Below, piece by piece: positions 34,182 through 42,495 of a stretch of 64,000 nt of DNA. Both the position numbers and the translations under genes were made by a program. The notes beneath the pieces are model-generated. The model had not been told where the DNA came from. It made no database searches and was given only the letters and a program-made list of their open reading frames with translations. Within the stretch, counting starts at the first letter, position 1, and every line of letters begins with the position of its first letter. Origin of the DNA: Sulfitobacter sp. OXR-159 (GTDB lineage Bacteria; Pseudomonadota; Alphaproteobacteria; Rhodobacterales; Rhodobacteraceae). Location: NCBI RefSeq assembly GCF_034377145.1, contig NZ_CP139707.1, positions 310,001 through 374,000 on the forward strand. The letters run 5' to 3'.

Positions 34182-34491
34182 TACGCGCGGCAGGCCCGGA
34201 ATCAAGCCGCAGGCGCCGGGCCATCGCCCGCCCGCCCGCCCATCACGCCAGAGGCGTGCCACAATATACTAGGCGCACCTTTGGTGCGACCGGGCTGGCG
34301 ATTTGGTGAGGCGGGCGCCTCCTGGACGGCACACATCAAAGCTGAAACATAAAGTGGTGCCAACAGCCCGTAGCATCGCCACCCCACGGGCAGGCGATGG
34401 CCCTCCTTACACCTCTCACTACCCCCTTCCACTTGCCAGCATCCCCTACCGGTTATAGTCAAGGGCAACGCCCGCGACGAAGGAGGCCCCG
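34182..34491. repeat. Palindrome-rich gene-free region, candidate dispersed element
   Basis: This 310-bp gap carries no plausible gene. A 17-bp inverted repeat, GGGCCATCGCCCGCCCG (34218-34234) and CGGGCAGGCGATGGCCC (34387-34403), pairs at 16 of 17 positions and brackets about 150 bp. Inside are short hairpins (CACGCC-AGA-GGCGTG; GCGCACC-TTT-GGTGCG) and a further partial copy, CGGGCTGGCGATTTGG. This looks like a structured RNA, a REP/BIME-like repeat or a small non-autonomous element. The last 60 bp are pyrimidine-rich and hold the sseA promoter and ribosome-binding site. Confidence 0.5.
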
Positions 34492-35346
34492 ATGGCCGAC
34501 GATCCCAAGACATTGGTTTCAACCGACTGGTTGGCTCAGCACCTGAAAGACCCGGACCTGCGCATCCTTGATGCTTCGTGGTATCTGCCCGACGCCGGGC
34601 GCGATCCGAAGGCTGAGTATGACGCCGCCCATATCCCCGGCGCGCGGTTCTTTGACATTGATGACATCTCGGACGCGCGGTCGGACCTGCCGCATATGGC
34701 GCCGCCGATCGAAAAATTCATGTCGCGCCTGCGCGCGATGGGCGTGGGTGATGGGCATCAGGTGGTGGTCTATGACGGCGCTGGGCTGATGTCGGCGGCG
34801 CGTGTCTGGTGGCTGTTCCGCCTGATGGGGCAGGAGAATGTCGCCGTGCTCGATGGTGGTCTGCCCAAATGGCAGGCCGAGGGGCGCGAAACCGAAGATA
34901 TGCCGCCCGTGCCGCGCGACCGCCACATGACCGTGCGCTTTCAGAACCAGTTGGTGCGCGATGTGACGCAGGTCGCCCATGCCTCGAAACTCGGCGATCC
35001 GCAGATCGTGGACGCCCGCGCCGCCGCCCGCTTCCGCGGCGATGCGCCAGAGCCACGCGAAGGGCTGCGCGCAGGCCATATTCCCGGCGCACGCAATGTG
35101 CCCTTCACCGAATTGCTCAACGACGACAAAACGATGAAGACCCCCGAACAGACCCGCGCCATTTTCGAGGCGGCGGGCGTGGACCTTGCCAAACCCGTCA
35201 TCACCTCTTGCGGGTCGGGCATCACCGCCGCCGTGCTGGCGCTGGCGCTGGAGCGGGTGGGTCACCGCAAATGGTCGCTCTATGATGGCTCATGGGCTGA
35301 GTGGGGCATGTTCCCCACCGTGCCCGTCGCCACCGGCGCGGCTTAA
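34492..35346 (+). CDS. sseA: 3-mercaptopyruvate sulfurtransferase
   Basis: Rhodanese-fold enzyme moving sulfur from 3-mercaptopyruvate to thiol acceptors. The 284-residue protein has two rhodanese domains. The first is non-catalytic (LRILDASWYLPDAGRDPKAEYDAAHIPGARFFDID). The second has the active-site loop TSCGSGITAAV, where CGSGIT is the mercaptopyruvate-type signature rather than the CRKGVT of thiosulfate sulfurtransferases. AGGAGG precedes ATG 34492. An aminotransferase starts 33 bases later. Aspartate-type aminotransferases make mercaptopyruvate from cysteine, so the pair may form a cysteine-degrading route. That is inference. Confidence 0.94.
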   Translation: MADDPKTLVSTDWLAQHLKDPDLRILDASWYLPDAGRDPKAEYDAAHIPGARFFDIDDISDARSDLPHMAPPIEKFMSRLRAMGVGDGHQVVVYDGAGLMSAARVWWLFRLMGQENVAVLDGGLPKWQAEGRETEDMPPVPRDRHMTVRFQNQLVRDVTQVAHASKLGDPQIVDARAAARFRGDAPEPREGLRAGHIPGARNVPFTELLNDDKTMKTPEQTRAIFEAAGVDLAKPVITSCGSGITAAVLALALERVGHRKWSLYDGSWAEWGMFPTVPVATGAA

Positions 35347-35379
35347 CCCTTTTTAGTTACCTTCCAACCGGAGAACCCC

Positions 35380-36561
35380 ATGTTCGAGACGCTCAAGGCG
35401 CAACCCGCTGACAAGATCCTCGCCCTTGTACAGGCCTACCGCGAAGACCCGCGTGACACGAAGATCGACCTCGGCGTCGGCGTTTACAAAGACGCCAGCG
35501 GCAACACCCCGGTGATGCGCGCCGTCAAAGCCGCCGAGCAGCGCATCTGGGAAAACCAAGACACCAAGGTCTACACCGGTTTGGCTGGTGATCCGGCCTA
35601 TACCAACGCAATGGCCGCGCTTGTGCTGGGCGATGCCGTGCCGCGCGGTGCGATTGCCGCCGCCGCCACCCCCGGCGGGACCGGCGCGGTGCGTCAGGCG
35701 TTTGAACTGGTGCGCATGGCCAACCCCGAAGCGCGCGTTTTCGTCTCTGACCCGACATGGCCGAACCACCTGTCCATCCTGTCCTATCTGGGCATGGAAG
35801 TGGTGAACTACCGCTATTTCGACAGCGAAACCGGCGGCGTGAACTTCGACGGCATGATCGAAGATCTCAAGACCGCCAAAAAAGGCGATGTGGTGCTGCT
35901 GCATGGCTGCTGCCACAACCCAACCGGCGCGAACCTTAACAGCAGTGAATGGGACGCGGTAATCGAAGTGCTGCAAAGCACTGGTGCTGTGCCGATGATC
36001 GACATCGCCTATCAGGGCTTTGGCGACGGGCTGGAAGCCGATGCCGCCGCGACCCGCAAAGTGGCGTCTTCGGTGCCAGAGTGCCTGATCGCGGCAAGCT
36101 GCTCCAAGAACTTCGGCATCTACCGCGAGCGGACCGGCATCCTAATGCTAGTGGCTTCCGAAGCGGCCCAAGGGCTGAACCAAGCCACCTTGGCCTTCCT
36201 CAACCGCCAGAACTACAGCTTCCCGCCCGACCACGGCGCGCGGATCGTGTCGACCATCCTGACCGATGACGAACTCAAGGCCGACTGGATGGCCGAGCTG
36301 GAGGATGTCCGCAATGCCATGCTTGCCCTGCGCGAGCAACTGGCCGGTGAATTGCAGCGCCTGTCCGGGTCGGACCGCTTTGGCTTTCTCGCCCAGCACC
36401 GGGGCATGTTCTCGCGTCTAGGCACCACCCCGGACAAGGTCGAAGCGCTGCGCGAAAAGCATGGCATCTACATGGTTGGTGACAGCCGTATGAACATCGC
36501 AGGGTTGAACCAAAACAGCGTGCCAATTCTGGCCCGCGCGATCATCGACGTAGGCATCTAA
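35380..36561 (+). CDS. Aspartate/aromatic aminotransferase (class I)
   Basis: PLP-dependent aminotransferase of 393 residues. It shows the tyrB/aspC-type start MFETLKAQPADKILALVQAY with IDLGVGVYKD, the TPGGTGAVRQ substrate region, CCHNPTG (Asn-Pro-Thr-Gly), DIAYQGFGDG, and the PLP lysine in SCSKNFGIYRERTG. The Arg near VGDSRMNIAGLNQ binds the substrate carboxylate. Substrate preference between aspartate and aromatic acids cannot be judged. It is directly downstream of sseA, probably in the same transcript. A GC-rich hairpin follows. Confidence 0.93.
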   Translation: MFETLKAQPADKILALVQAYREDPRDTKIDLGVGVYKDASGNTPVMRAVKAAEQRIWENQDTKVYTGLAGDPAYTNAMAALVLGDAVPRGAIAAAATPGGTGAVRQAFELVRMANPEARVFVSDPTWPNHLSILSYLGMEVVNYRYFDSETGGVNFDGMIEDLKTAKKGDVVLLHGCCHNPTGANLNSSEWDAVIEVLQSTGAVPMIDIAYQGFGDGLEADAAATRKVASSVPECLIAASCSKNFGIYRERTGILMLVASEAAQGLNQATLAFLNRQNYSFPPDHGARIVSTILTDDELKADWMAELEDVRNAMLALREQLAGELQRLSGSDRFGFLAQHRGMFSRLGTTPDKVEALREKHGIYMVGDSRMNIAGLNQNSVPILARAIIDVGI

Positions 36562-36569
36562 CGCTATTT

Positions 36570-36592
36570 CGGGCCGCGCCTGCCGCGGCCCG
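36570..36592 (+). terminator. Hairpin after the aminotransferase
   Basis: Perfect 9-bp stem CGGGCCGCG / CGCGGCCCG with a 5-base loop, 8 bases after the stop. It lacks a T-tract. Confidence 0.55.
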
Positions 36593-36761
36593 AACATCCT
36601 GCCGACCCAAGCGTTGATAACATAACTGGGCACTATGCCCCCGTAATGTCTACATTAAAACAGAACTTGGTCGGATTGCCCGGATTGAGTACCTTGAGCG
36701 AAAACTTAAGGTCAGGCAAATTTTAGAATCAATTTTTCAATGCATTCGGTTGGATGTTGGC

Positions 36762-38486
36762 ATGCCAGCCGTACAGCTCGTGATTGTGACGGCATCGGTT
36801 GTCACCGTCTTGGGCTATTGGGTGCGTGGGCATAGCAGTCTGCCGGGTAAACATTGGTTTCTGCTAGCGATCTTTGCCATGGACCTGTGGCTTCTTTCGG
36901 TCGGAGTCGAGCTTTCGGCCACTTCGGCGACCTGTGCCTTTGGGGTGAGCCGTTGGGCGTGGATCGGCTTTGTGCTGCTGCCGACCTTCTGGGCCTTTTT
37001 CCTCTACGAATATGCGCTCGGGGCCAAGGTGCCGCGGTATCTGGTGCCGATCTGCGCCGGGGTTGCGCCAGCGCTGATCACCCTCGCGGCAGTGACAAGC
37101 GGCTGGCATGAGAAATTCTACGGGCCGGAAACCAAGTGGATTTTGAGCGAAGAGGGCGCCTACGTCCAATCTGACCATGGCCCGCTCTTTTTTATCGCGA
37201 TTGCCTATCTTTACATGGTCATCGTGGCTGCGGCGGTGGTGGCGGGCCGTGCCGTACGGACGGCCAACCCCGCGGTGCGCAGCTTTTTCCTAAAGCTCTT
37301 CGCCGCGACGCTGATCCCCATGGTGGCCAATTTGGGCTATATTCTGGGCGGGATCACGCTGTTTCACACCGATCCGACGCCCTTTTCCTTTGCGCTTTCG
37401 CTGACGCTGGTGGTTTGGCTGGTGGCTGACAACCGCTGGATCGATGTCAACGCGATCGCGCGGGAGCTGTTGTTCTATAACAGCACCGACCCGGTTTTCG
37501 TGGTGGACCCATCAGGGGTTGCGATTGAGACGAACCCGGCTGCGGCCGACCTGTTGCGCCGCGGCGCAGAGCCCGAAGCACCGCTGAGCGAGTTCGGAGA
37601 GCTGGGGCCGGTCATTTGCCATCTCGCGGCCCACGGTAGCCTGCCGGACGTGACAGATATCCAGTTGGGCCACCGCCATTTCGCCGTGCGCGCCCATGCG
37701 ATTTCCTTGGGTGTCGGGCAAAAACAGGTCGGTTGGGCGGTGGCGCTCTTGGATGTGACTGTGCAAAAGATCGCCGCTCAGAAAGCGATCGCCGCCGAGC
37801 AGATGCAGATGCAGTTCCTTGCCACGGTGAGCCATGAGTTGCGGACCCCGCTGACGGTGATCAACGGCGCGCTTGGCCTGCTGTCACAGGGCGGCGCAAA
37901 GCTGAGCGATGCGCAAAAGGCCCGTTTGCTTGGAAAGGCCACGGGCGGTTCCGAGACGCTGACGACGCTGGTTAACGATCTGATCGACACGCAAAGCCTG
38001 AGCAGTGCGGCGTTCAGCATTGACCTTCAATCTGTGGCACTTGGCCCGCTGGTGCAGGGCGCTGTGGCGCGCGCGGAAAGCCTGCAACCCGACAAGGATA
38101 TCCGTTTCACCTGCGCGTTGTCTGATGCCCCCCTGACCGTGCAGGCGGATGCAGAGCGGTTGGGTCAGGTCTTTGGCAATGTGCTTTCGAACGCGGTGAA
38201 GTTCTCTTTGCCCGGCGGTTTGGTGGAAGTCAGCCTTGAGCAGGCTGAAGGCATGGCGCTGGTGCAGGTAAGCGATAGCGGCTGCGGCATTCCTCCGGGG
38301 GCGGAGGAGCAGGTCTTTGCCCGTTTCTCGCAGCTTGACGGCTCCGACACGAAAACCGCCTATGGCAGCGGTCTGGGGATGCATATCACGCGGCAAATTC
38401 TGGACCGGCACGGCGGCAGCATCCGCTATGTCAGCGCGCCGGGTGTCGGCACGACCTTTACGATTTCTTTACCCTTGGTGGCCTAA
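36762..38486 (+). CDS. Membrane sensor histidine kinase, 7TM sensor and PAS
   Basis: A 574-residue hybrid sensor. The N-terminal 225 residues have about seven hydrophobic helices, resembling the 7TM histidine-kinase sensor domain. A degenerate PAS-like region follows (about 240-340; PVFVVDPSGVAIETNPAAADLL). The kinase core has the H-box ATVSHELRTPLTVI, N-box FGNVLSNAVKFS, G1 VSDSGCGIPPGAEE and G2 YGSGLGMHITRQIL. No response regulator is adjacent. The start at ATG 36762 is a best guess. A TTG four codons earlier is possible. Its signal is unknown. It faces amtB, which is transcribed toward it. Confidence 0.9.
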   Translation: MPAVQLVIVTASVVTVLGYWVRGHSSLPGKHWFLLAIFAMDLWLLSVGVELSATSATCAFGVSRWAWIGFVLLPTFWAFFLYEYALGAKVPRYLVPICAGVAPALITLAAVTSGWHEKFYGPETKWILSEEGAYVQSDHGPLFFIAIAYLYMVIVAAAVVAGRAVRTANPAVRSFFLKLFAATLIPMVANLGYILGGITLFHTDPTPFSFALSLTLVVWLVADNRWIDVNAIARELLFYNSTDPVFVVDPSGVAIETNPAAADLLRRGAEPEAPLSEFGELGPVICHLAAHGSLPDVTDIQLGHRHFAVRAHAISLGVGQKQVGWAVALLDVTVQKIAAQKAIAAEQMQMQFLATVSHELRTPLTVINGALGLLSQGGAKLSDAQKARLLGKATGGSETLTTLVNDLIDTQSLSSAAFSIDLQSVALGPLVQGAVARAESLQPDKDIRFTCALSDAPLTVQADAERLGQVFGNVLSNAVKFSLPGGLVEVSLEQAEGMALVQVSDSGCGIPPGAEEQVFARFSQLDGSDTKTAYGSGLGMHITRQILDRHGGSIRYVSAPGVGTTFTISLPLVA

Positions 38487-38491
38487 CGCAA

Positions 38492-38519
38492 ACCGCCCGG
38501 CCATTGCTGGCCGGGCGGT
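38492..38519. terminator. Bidirectional terminator between kinase and amtB
   Basis: Perfect 11-bp stem ACCGCCCGGCC / GGCCGGGCGGT with a 6-base loop, placed between the stops of two convergent genes. Confidence 0.75.
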
Positions 38520-38545
38520 CAATTGCTTGGCGATGTGGCTAGGGC

Positions 38546-39853
38546 TTAGCCCTTGGCGAACTCGGGGTAGGCTTCCATCCCCAGTTCGGACATGTCCAGA
38601 CCGGTGATCTCGGCTTCTTCGCTGACGCGGATGCCACCGGCAGCTTTCAGGATCAACCAGACAACGAAGCTGACGACGAAGACAAAGAGGCCAACCGCGG
38701 CAAAGCCAATGATCTGTGTGACGAAGGATGTGCCTTCGGTATAGACCGGCACAACCAGTGTGCCCCAGAAGCCAGCGATCAGGTGAACCGGGATCGCGCC
38801 GACCACGTCATCAATCTTGAACTTGTCGAGCATGGGCACGGTGAAGACCACGATGACACCACCCACGGCACCGATCCAAAGCGCGCCGAACAATGTCGGG
38901 TCAAGCGGCCCGGCAGTGATCGAGACGAGGCCCGCCAGCGCGCCGTTCAGCACCATGGTCAGGTCGACCTTTTTGTACATCACCTGTGTCAGGATCAGCG
39001 CAGCAACAGCACCGGCGGCAGCGGCCATATTGGTGTTGGCAAAGATCTGCGCTACGGCATCGACATCTTCGATTGTGCCCATGGCAAGCTGAGACGCACC
39101 GTTAAAGCCGAACCAGCCCATCCACAGGATGAATGTGCCCAAAGTGGCGAGCGCAAGGTTGGAGCCCGGCATCGGCACAACGCGGCCATCTTTGCCGTAT
39201 TTGCCCAAGCGCGGCCCCAGTACGATGGCACCAGCGAGGGCGGCAAAGCCACCAGCGGCGTGCACAAGGGTCGACCCGGCAAAGTCGCTAAAGCCCATTG
39301 CGGAAAGGAAACCGCCGCCCCACTGCCAAGATGCTTCGATCGGGTAGATGAATCCGGTCAGCACGACCACGAAGATCAGGAAGGGCCAGAGTTTGATCCG
39401 CTCGGCCAGCGCGCCGGACACGATGGAGGCGGTGGTGGCGCAGAACATCAACTGAAAGAAGAAGTCGGAAGCGTTGGAATAGCCGCCTGCGTCAATCTCG
39501 GTCTTGATGTCTTTGGTAGCGATGGTGCCAAAGACGCCTTCCATGATCCAATTGCCGTCACCGGGGTACATGATGTTGTAGCCCACCAGCCAATACATGA
39601 CCGCCGCAATGGCAAAGAGGCCCATGTTCTTGGTCAACTGTGTCGTAACGTTCTTGGAGCGGACAAGTCCGGCTTCCAGCATGGCGAAACCCGCCGCCAT
39701 CCAAAAGACGAGGAAACCGCCGATCAGGAAAAGCAGGGTGTTGAAGATGAAGGTCGTATCCGCCAGCGTCGCGTATTCCGCGTCCTGTGCCAGCGCCAGC
39801 CCGGGCAGGGCGATGACCGCCGCTGCGAGGGGAAGTATTTGGTTGGGTTTCAT
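38546..39853 (-). CDS. amtB: Ammonium transporter AmtB
   Basis: Inner-membrane ammonium channel. The 435-residue protein has a cleavable-looking signal (ALPGLALAQ) and 11 helices. It carries family motifs FAMLEAGLVR, the twin-His pore pair in HAAGGFAALAGA and AIPVHLIAGFWGTL, and the Trp/Phe gate residues. ATG 39853 (MKPNQILP) is the family start. In-frame codons further up lie in the promoter. Unusually for proteobacteria, no glnK PII gene is adjacent on either side. The 271 bp upstream, shared with the divergent PBP gene, hold a sigma-54-like sequence. Confidence 0.96.
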   Translation of the reverse strand: MKPNQILPLAAAVIALPGLALAQDAEYATLADTTFIFNTLLFLIGGFLVFWMAAGFAMLEAGLVRSKNVTTQLTKNMGLFAIAAVMYWLVGYNIMYPGDGNWIMEGVFGTIATKDIKTEIDAGGYSNASDFFFQLMFCATTASIVSGALAERIKLWPFLIFVVVLTGFIYPIEASWQWGGGFLSAMGFSDFAGSTLVHAAGGFAALAGAIVLGPRLGKYGKDGRVVPMPGSNLALATLGTFILWMGWFGFNGASQLAMGTIEDVDAVAQIFANTNMAAAAGAVAALILTQVMYKKVDLTMVLNGALAGLVSITAGPLDPTLFGALWIGAVGGVIVVFTVPMLDKFKIDDVVGAIPVHLIAGFWGTLVVPVYTEGTSFVTQIIGFAAVGLFVFVVSFVVWLILKAAGGIRVSEEAEITGLDMSELGMEAYPEFAKG

Positions 39854-39958
39854 ATGGTCGTTTCCTGTCTGCGGGTCCGAATGCGTGCTTACCGAAGCGG
39901 GCGGCTGCCCGTGCAGCATGAGAAAACCGGATATCGGGCGCTCTTGGACAGGTTTGCT

Positions 39959-39974
39959 TGCCATATTTGCGCCA
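39959..39974 (-). promoter_or_regulatory. Sigma-54-like promoter sequence before amtB
   Basis: On the minus strand TGGCGCAAATATGGCA keeps the GG and GC pairs ten bases apart, as in TGGCAC-N5-TTGCA, about 105 bases before amtB. Some Rhodobacterales use sigma-70 for nitrogen genes, so this is weak. Confidence 0.3.
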
Positions 39975-40124
39975 TTGCTTGGCAGTGCTGCCTAAAAAGC
40001 GGGCGCCGGCTGGAATCTGCCTATAAGTTAATCAGACATTTGACGCCGATTGGACCTTGCAGCGCTAAACAAACCGCTGCAGTCAGGCTAAAGTGGCGAA
40101 AAATAGGGCCGAGCAGGCGATTTT

Positions 40125-42380
40125 ATGACTGACAAGAACAAGCGCAAACGCCCTCTGGTCGCAGACAGGCGGTATCCGGGCAAGGCCAAACCCAAGCCCA
40201 AGACCTCTGCGCGGGCCAAACCGGCCACGCGCAAGGCCGCACCGGCCCGCCGCAAGGCGGCGCGCACCAAGCGCCCCCGGCGCGGGGGAATCATTGGTTT
40301 CTTTGCTGGCTTGGCCCGTTGGATTTGGCGTTTGATCTGGACGATCACATGGCGCGTGAGCCTTGTGGCCTTCCTCGTTCTCGCCTTGGCTGTTGGCTAT
40401 ATCTATACCACTATCCCGCCGCTCGAAGCGCTGTTGGATGGCCGCGCGCGCGGCTCTGTCACCATGCTTGACCGGGAGGGAGAGGTCTTTGCCTGGCGCG
40501 GCGACCAGTTTGGCGGCGTGGTCTCGGCAGACACGGTGTCCAAACATCTGCGAAACGCGGTCATCGCCACCGAAGACAAGCGATTCTACAACCATCTCGG
40601 GGTCAGCCCCCGGGGCATCGCCTCGGCGGTGCGGATCAACCTAAGCGAGGGCCGCGGCCCTCTTTCCGGCCATGGCGGGTCGACCATCACCCAGCAGACG
40701 GCCAAACTGCTTTGTCTGGGCGAGCCCTATGACCCCAGCAGCGGCATGACGGAAAAGGAATATGAGGCGGAATGCCGTCGCTCTTCCTTGGGTCGCAAAG
40801 CCAAAGAAGCGCTTTTTGCCGTCGCCATGGAAATCAAATACTCCAAGAGCGACATCCTTTCGATCTATCTGAACCGTGCCTACATGGGCGGCGGTGCCTT
40901 TGGCGCAGAGGCCGCGGCGCAGCGATTCTTTGGCAAGCCCGCCGCGGCGCTTTCGCCGTCTGAGGGCGCGATGCTGGCCGGTCTTTTGACCGCGCCCACA
41001 ACCCTATCGCCCACCAACAATCTGGATCGGTCGCAAAGCCGTGCCGCTACGGTGATCCGCCTAATGGAAGATCAGGGCTATCTGACCGCAGCGGAGGCCG
41101 ATGAGGCCATCGCCAATCCCGCGCAACTGTCCGAGGCGGCAGAGGCCGAGGCGGGCGGCTATTTCGCCGATTGGGTCATGTCCTCGGGGCCGGAGTTCTT
41201 TACCCGTAACACCACCGAAGATGTCATCATCAAAACCACCCTCGACCAGCGCATCCAGCGCGCGGCAGAGGAGGGGCTGAAATGGGTCTTTGAAAACAAG
41301 GTGCGCGACACCTCCAAAGCGCAGGCGGCCATCGTGGTGATGTCTTCTGATGGGGCGGTGCGGGCGCTGGTCGGCGGGCGCAAGACCAAGGTCGCGGGCG
41401 CGTTCAACCGTGCCACGCAGGCGATGCGCCAGACCGGGTCGGCGTTCAAACCCTTCATCTATGCCGCGGCGCTTGATCTGGGTTATTCGCCCGAAGACAT
41501 CATCGTGGACGAACCCTACTGCCTGAACATCCCCGGTTCGGGTGAGTGGTGCCCCAAGAACTACACCAAGAACTTCAAAGGCCCAGTCTCCCTGACAGAC
41601 GCGCTGAAAGACTCGTTGAACATCCCGGCGGTCAAAGTCTCGGAAAGCGTAGGCCGCGAGACGGTGAGTGCGGTCGCCACGCAGTTCGGCATCAAAAGCG
41701 ATCTGGCCGCAGGCCCGGCGCTGGCACTTGGCGCATCGGAAAGCACCCTGCTCGAGATGACGGGCGCCTATGCGGGCATCCTGAACGGCGGCTCTTCGGT
41801 GACCCCCTACGGGCTGGTCGATCTGCGCCTCTTGGGCGAGACGGAGCCGCTGATGGGCACCGGCGGCGGTATCAACGAACGGGTCATCCAAGAAGATGCC
41901 GCGCGCCAGTTGGTCTATATGATGGAGAAGGTGATCTCGGAGGGGACCGGCCAGCGCGCCCAGTTTGGCGACCGTCAACTGGCAGGCAAGACCGGCACCA
42001 CCTCGGCCAACAAAGACGCTTGGTTCGTCGGCTTTTCGGCGGATTATGTGGCCGGGGTCTGGATGGGCTATGATGACAACACGCCGCTCACCGGGGTCAC
42101 AGGCGGTGGCCTGCCCGCAGAGATTTGGCGCGAAACCATGAGCCGCGTGCATGATGGGCTGCCCCTCAAGGAGTTGCCGATGCAGGCGCCCGCCCCGCCC
42201 AGCAACCTGAGCGAAGCGCAGCCCGAACCGGAGCCACAGCCGCAGCAACCGCAGGGCGGGGGCAATCAGGGGGGTGGCGGCGCGGACAATGTGATCGACC
42301 GCGTTCTGCGTGACATCTTTGGCGGCGGCAGCAGCGGCAGTGGCGCCAGCGCGCCTGCACCCAGTTTCCTCGACCGCTAA
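40125..42380 (+). CDS. Bifunctional penicillin-binding protein (PBP1A/1C-like)
   Basis: Makes glycan strands and crosslinks them. The 751-residue protein has a basic cytoplasmic tail of about 55 residues, rich in Lys, Arg and Pro, and one membrane helix (about 83-103). The GT51 glycosyltransferase follows, with VIATEDKRFYNHLGVSPRGI and GGSTITQQTAKLLCLG. The transpeptidase has SAFKPFIY (SxxK), DSLN (SxN) and KTGTTSANKDAW (KTG). The C-terminal 50 residues are Pro/Gln/Gly-rich. Class A PBP length is normal. The long basic tail may bind cytoplasmic partners. It is divergent from amtB. Confidence 0.93.
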   Translation: MTDKNKRKRPLVADRRYPGKAKPKPKTSARAKPATRKAAPARRKAARTKRPRRGGIIGFFAGLARWIWRLIWTITWRVSLVAFLVLALAVGYIYTTIPPLEALLDGRARGSVTMLDREGEVFAWRGDQFGGVVSADTVSKHLRNAVIATEDKRFYNHLGVSPRGIASAVRINLSEGRGPLSGHGGSTITQQTAKLLCLGEPYDPSSGMTEKEYEAECRRSSLGRKAKEALFAVAMEIKYSKSDILSIYLNRAYMGGGAFGAEAAAQRFFGKPAAALSPSEGAMLAGLLTAPTTLSPTNNLDRSQSRAATVIRLMEDQGYLTAAEADEAIANPAQLSEAAEAEAGGYFADWVMSSGPEFFTRNTTEDVIIKTTLDQRIQRAAEEGLKWVFENKVRDTSKAQAAIVVMSSDGAVRALVGGRKTKVAGAFNRATQAMRQTGSAFKPFIYAAALDLGYSPEDIIVDEPYCLNIPGSGEWCPKNYTKNFKGPVSLTDALKDSLNIPAVKVSESVGRETVSAVATQFGIKSDLAAGPALALGASESTLLEMTGAYAGILNGGSSVTPYGLVDLRLLGETEPLMGTGGGINERVIQEDAARQLVYMMEKVISEGTGQRAQFGDRQLAGKTGTTSANKDAWFVGFSADYVAGVWMGYDDNTPLTGVTGGGLPAEIWRETMSRVHDGLPLKELPMQAPAPPSNLSEAQPEPEPQPQQPQGGGNQGGGGADNVIDRVLRDIFGGGSSGSGASAPAPSFLDR

Positions 42381-42420
42381 GGCGGCCGGGGCGTCGGCCC
42401 GAGAAAAAAATGGCACTGGG

Positions 42421-42441
42421 TTATCAAAATCATTATCAATT
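42421..42441. promoter_or_regulatory. Fur-box-like sequence upstream of type I secretion genes
   Basis: On the minus strand the region reads as three adjacent GATAAT-like hexamers (GATAAT, GATTTT, GATAAC). It lies 55 bases before the ABC gene. Rhodobacterales Fur/Mur sites differ from the E. coli box, so this is tentative. Confidence 0.35.
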
Positions 42442-42495
42442 CCCCGTAAGCGGGAAGCGTGTCGGGTTCTGTGTGGGCAGCTTCGAAAGGGATTG

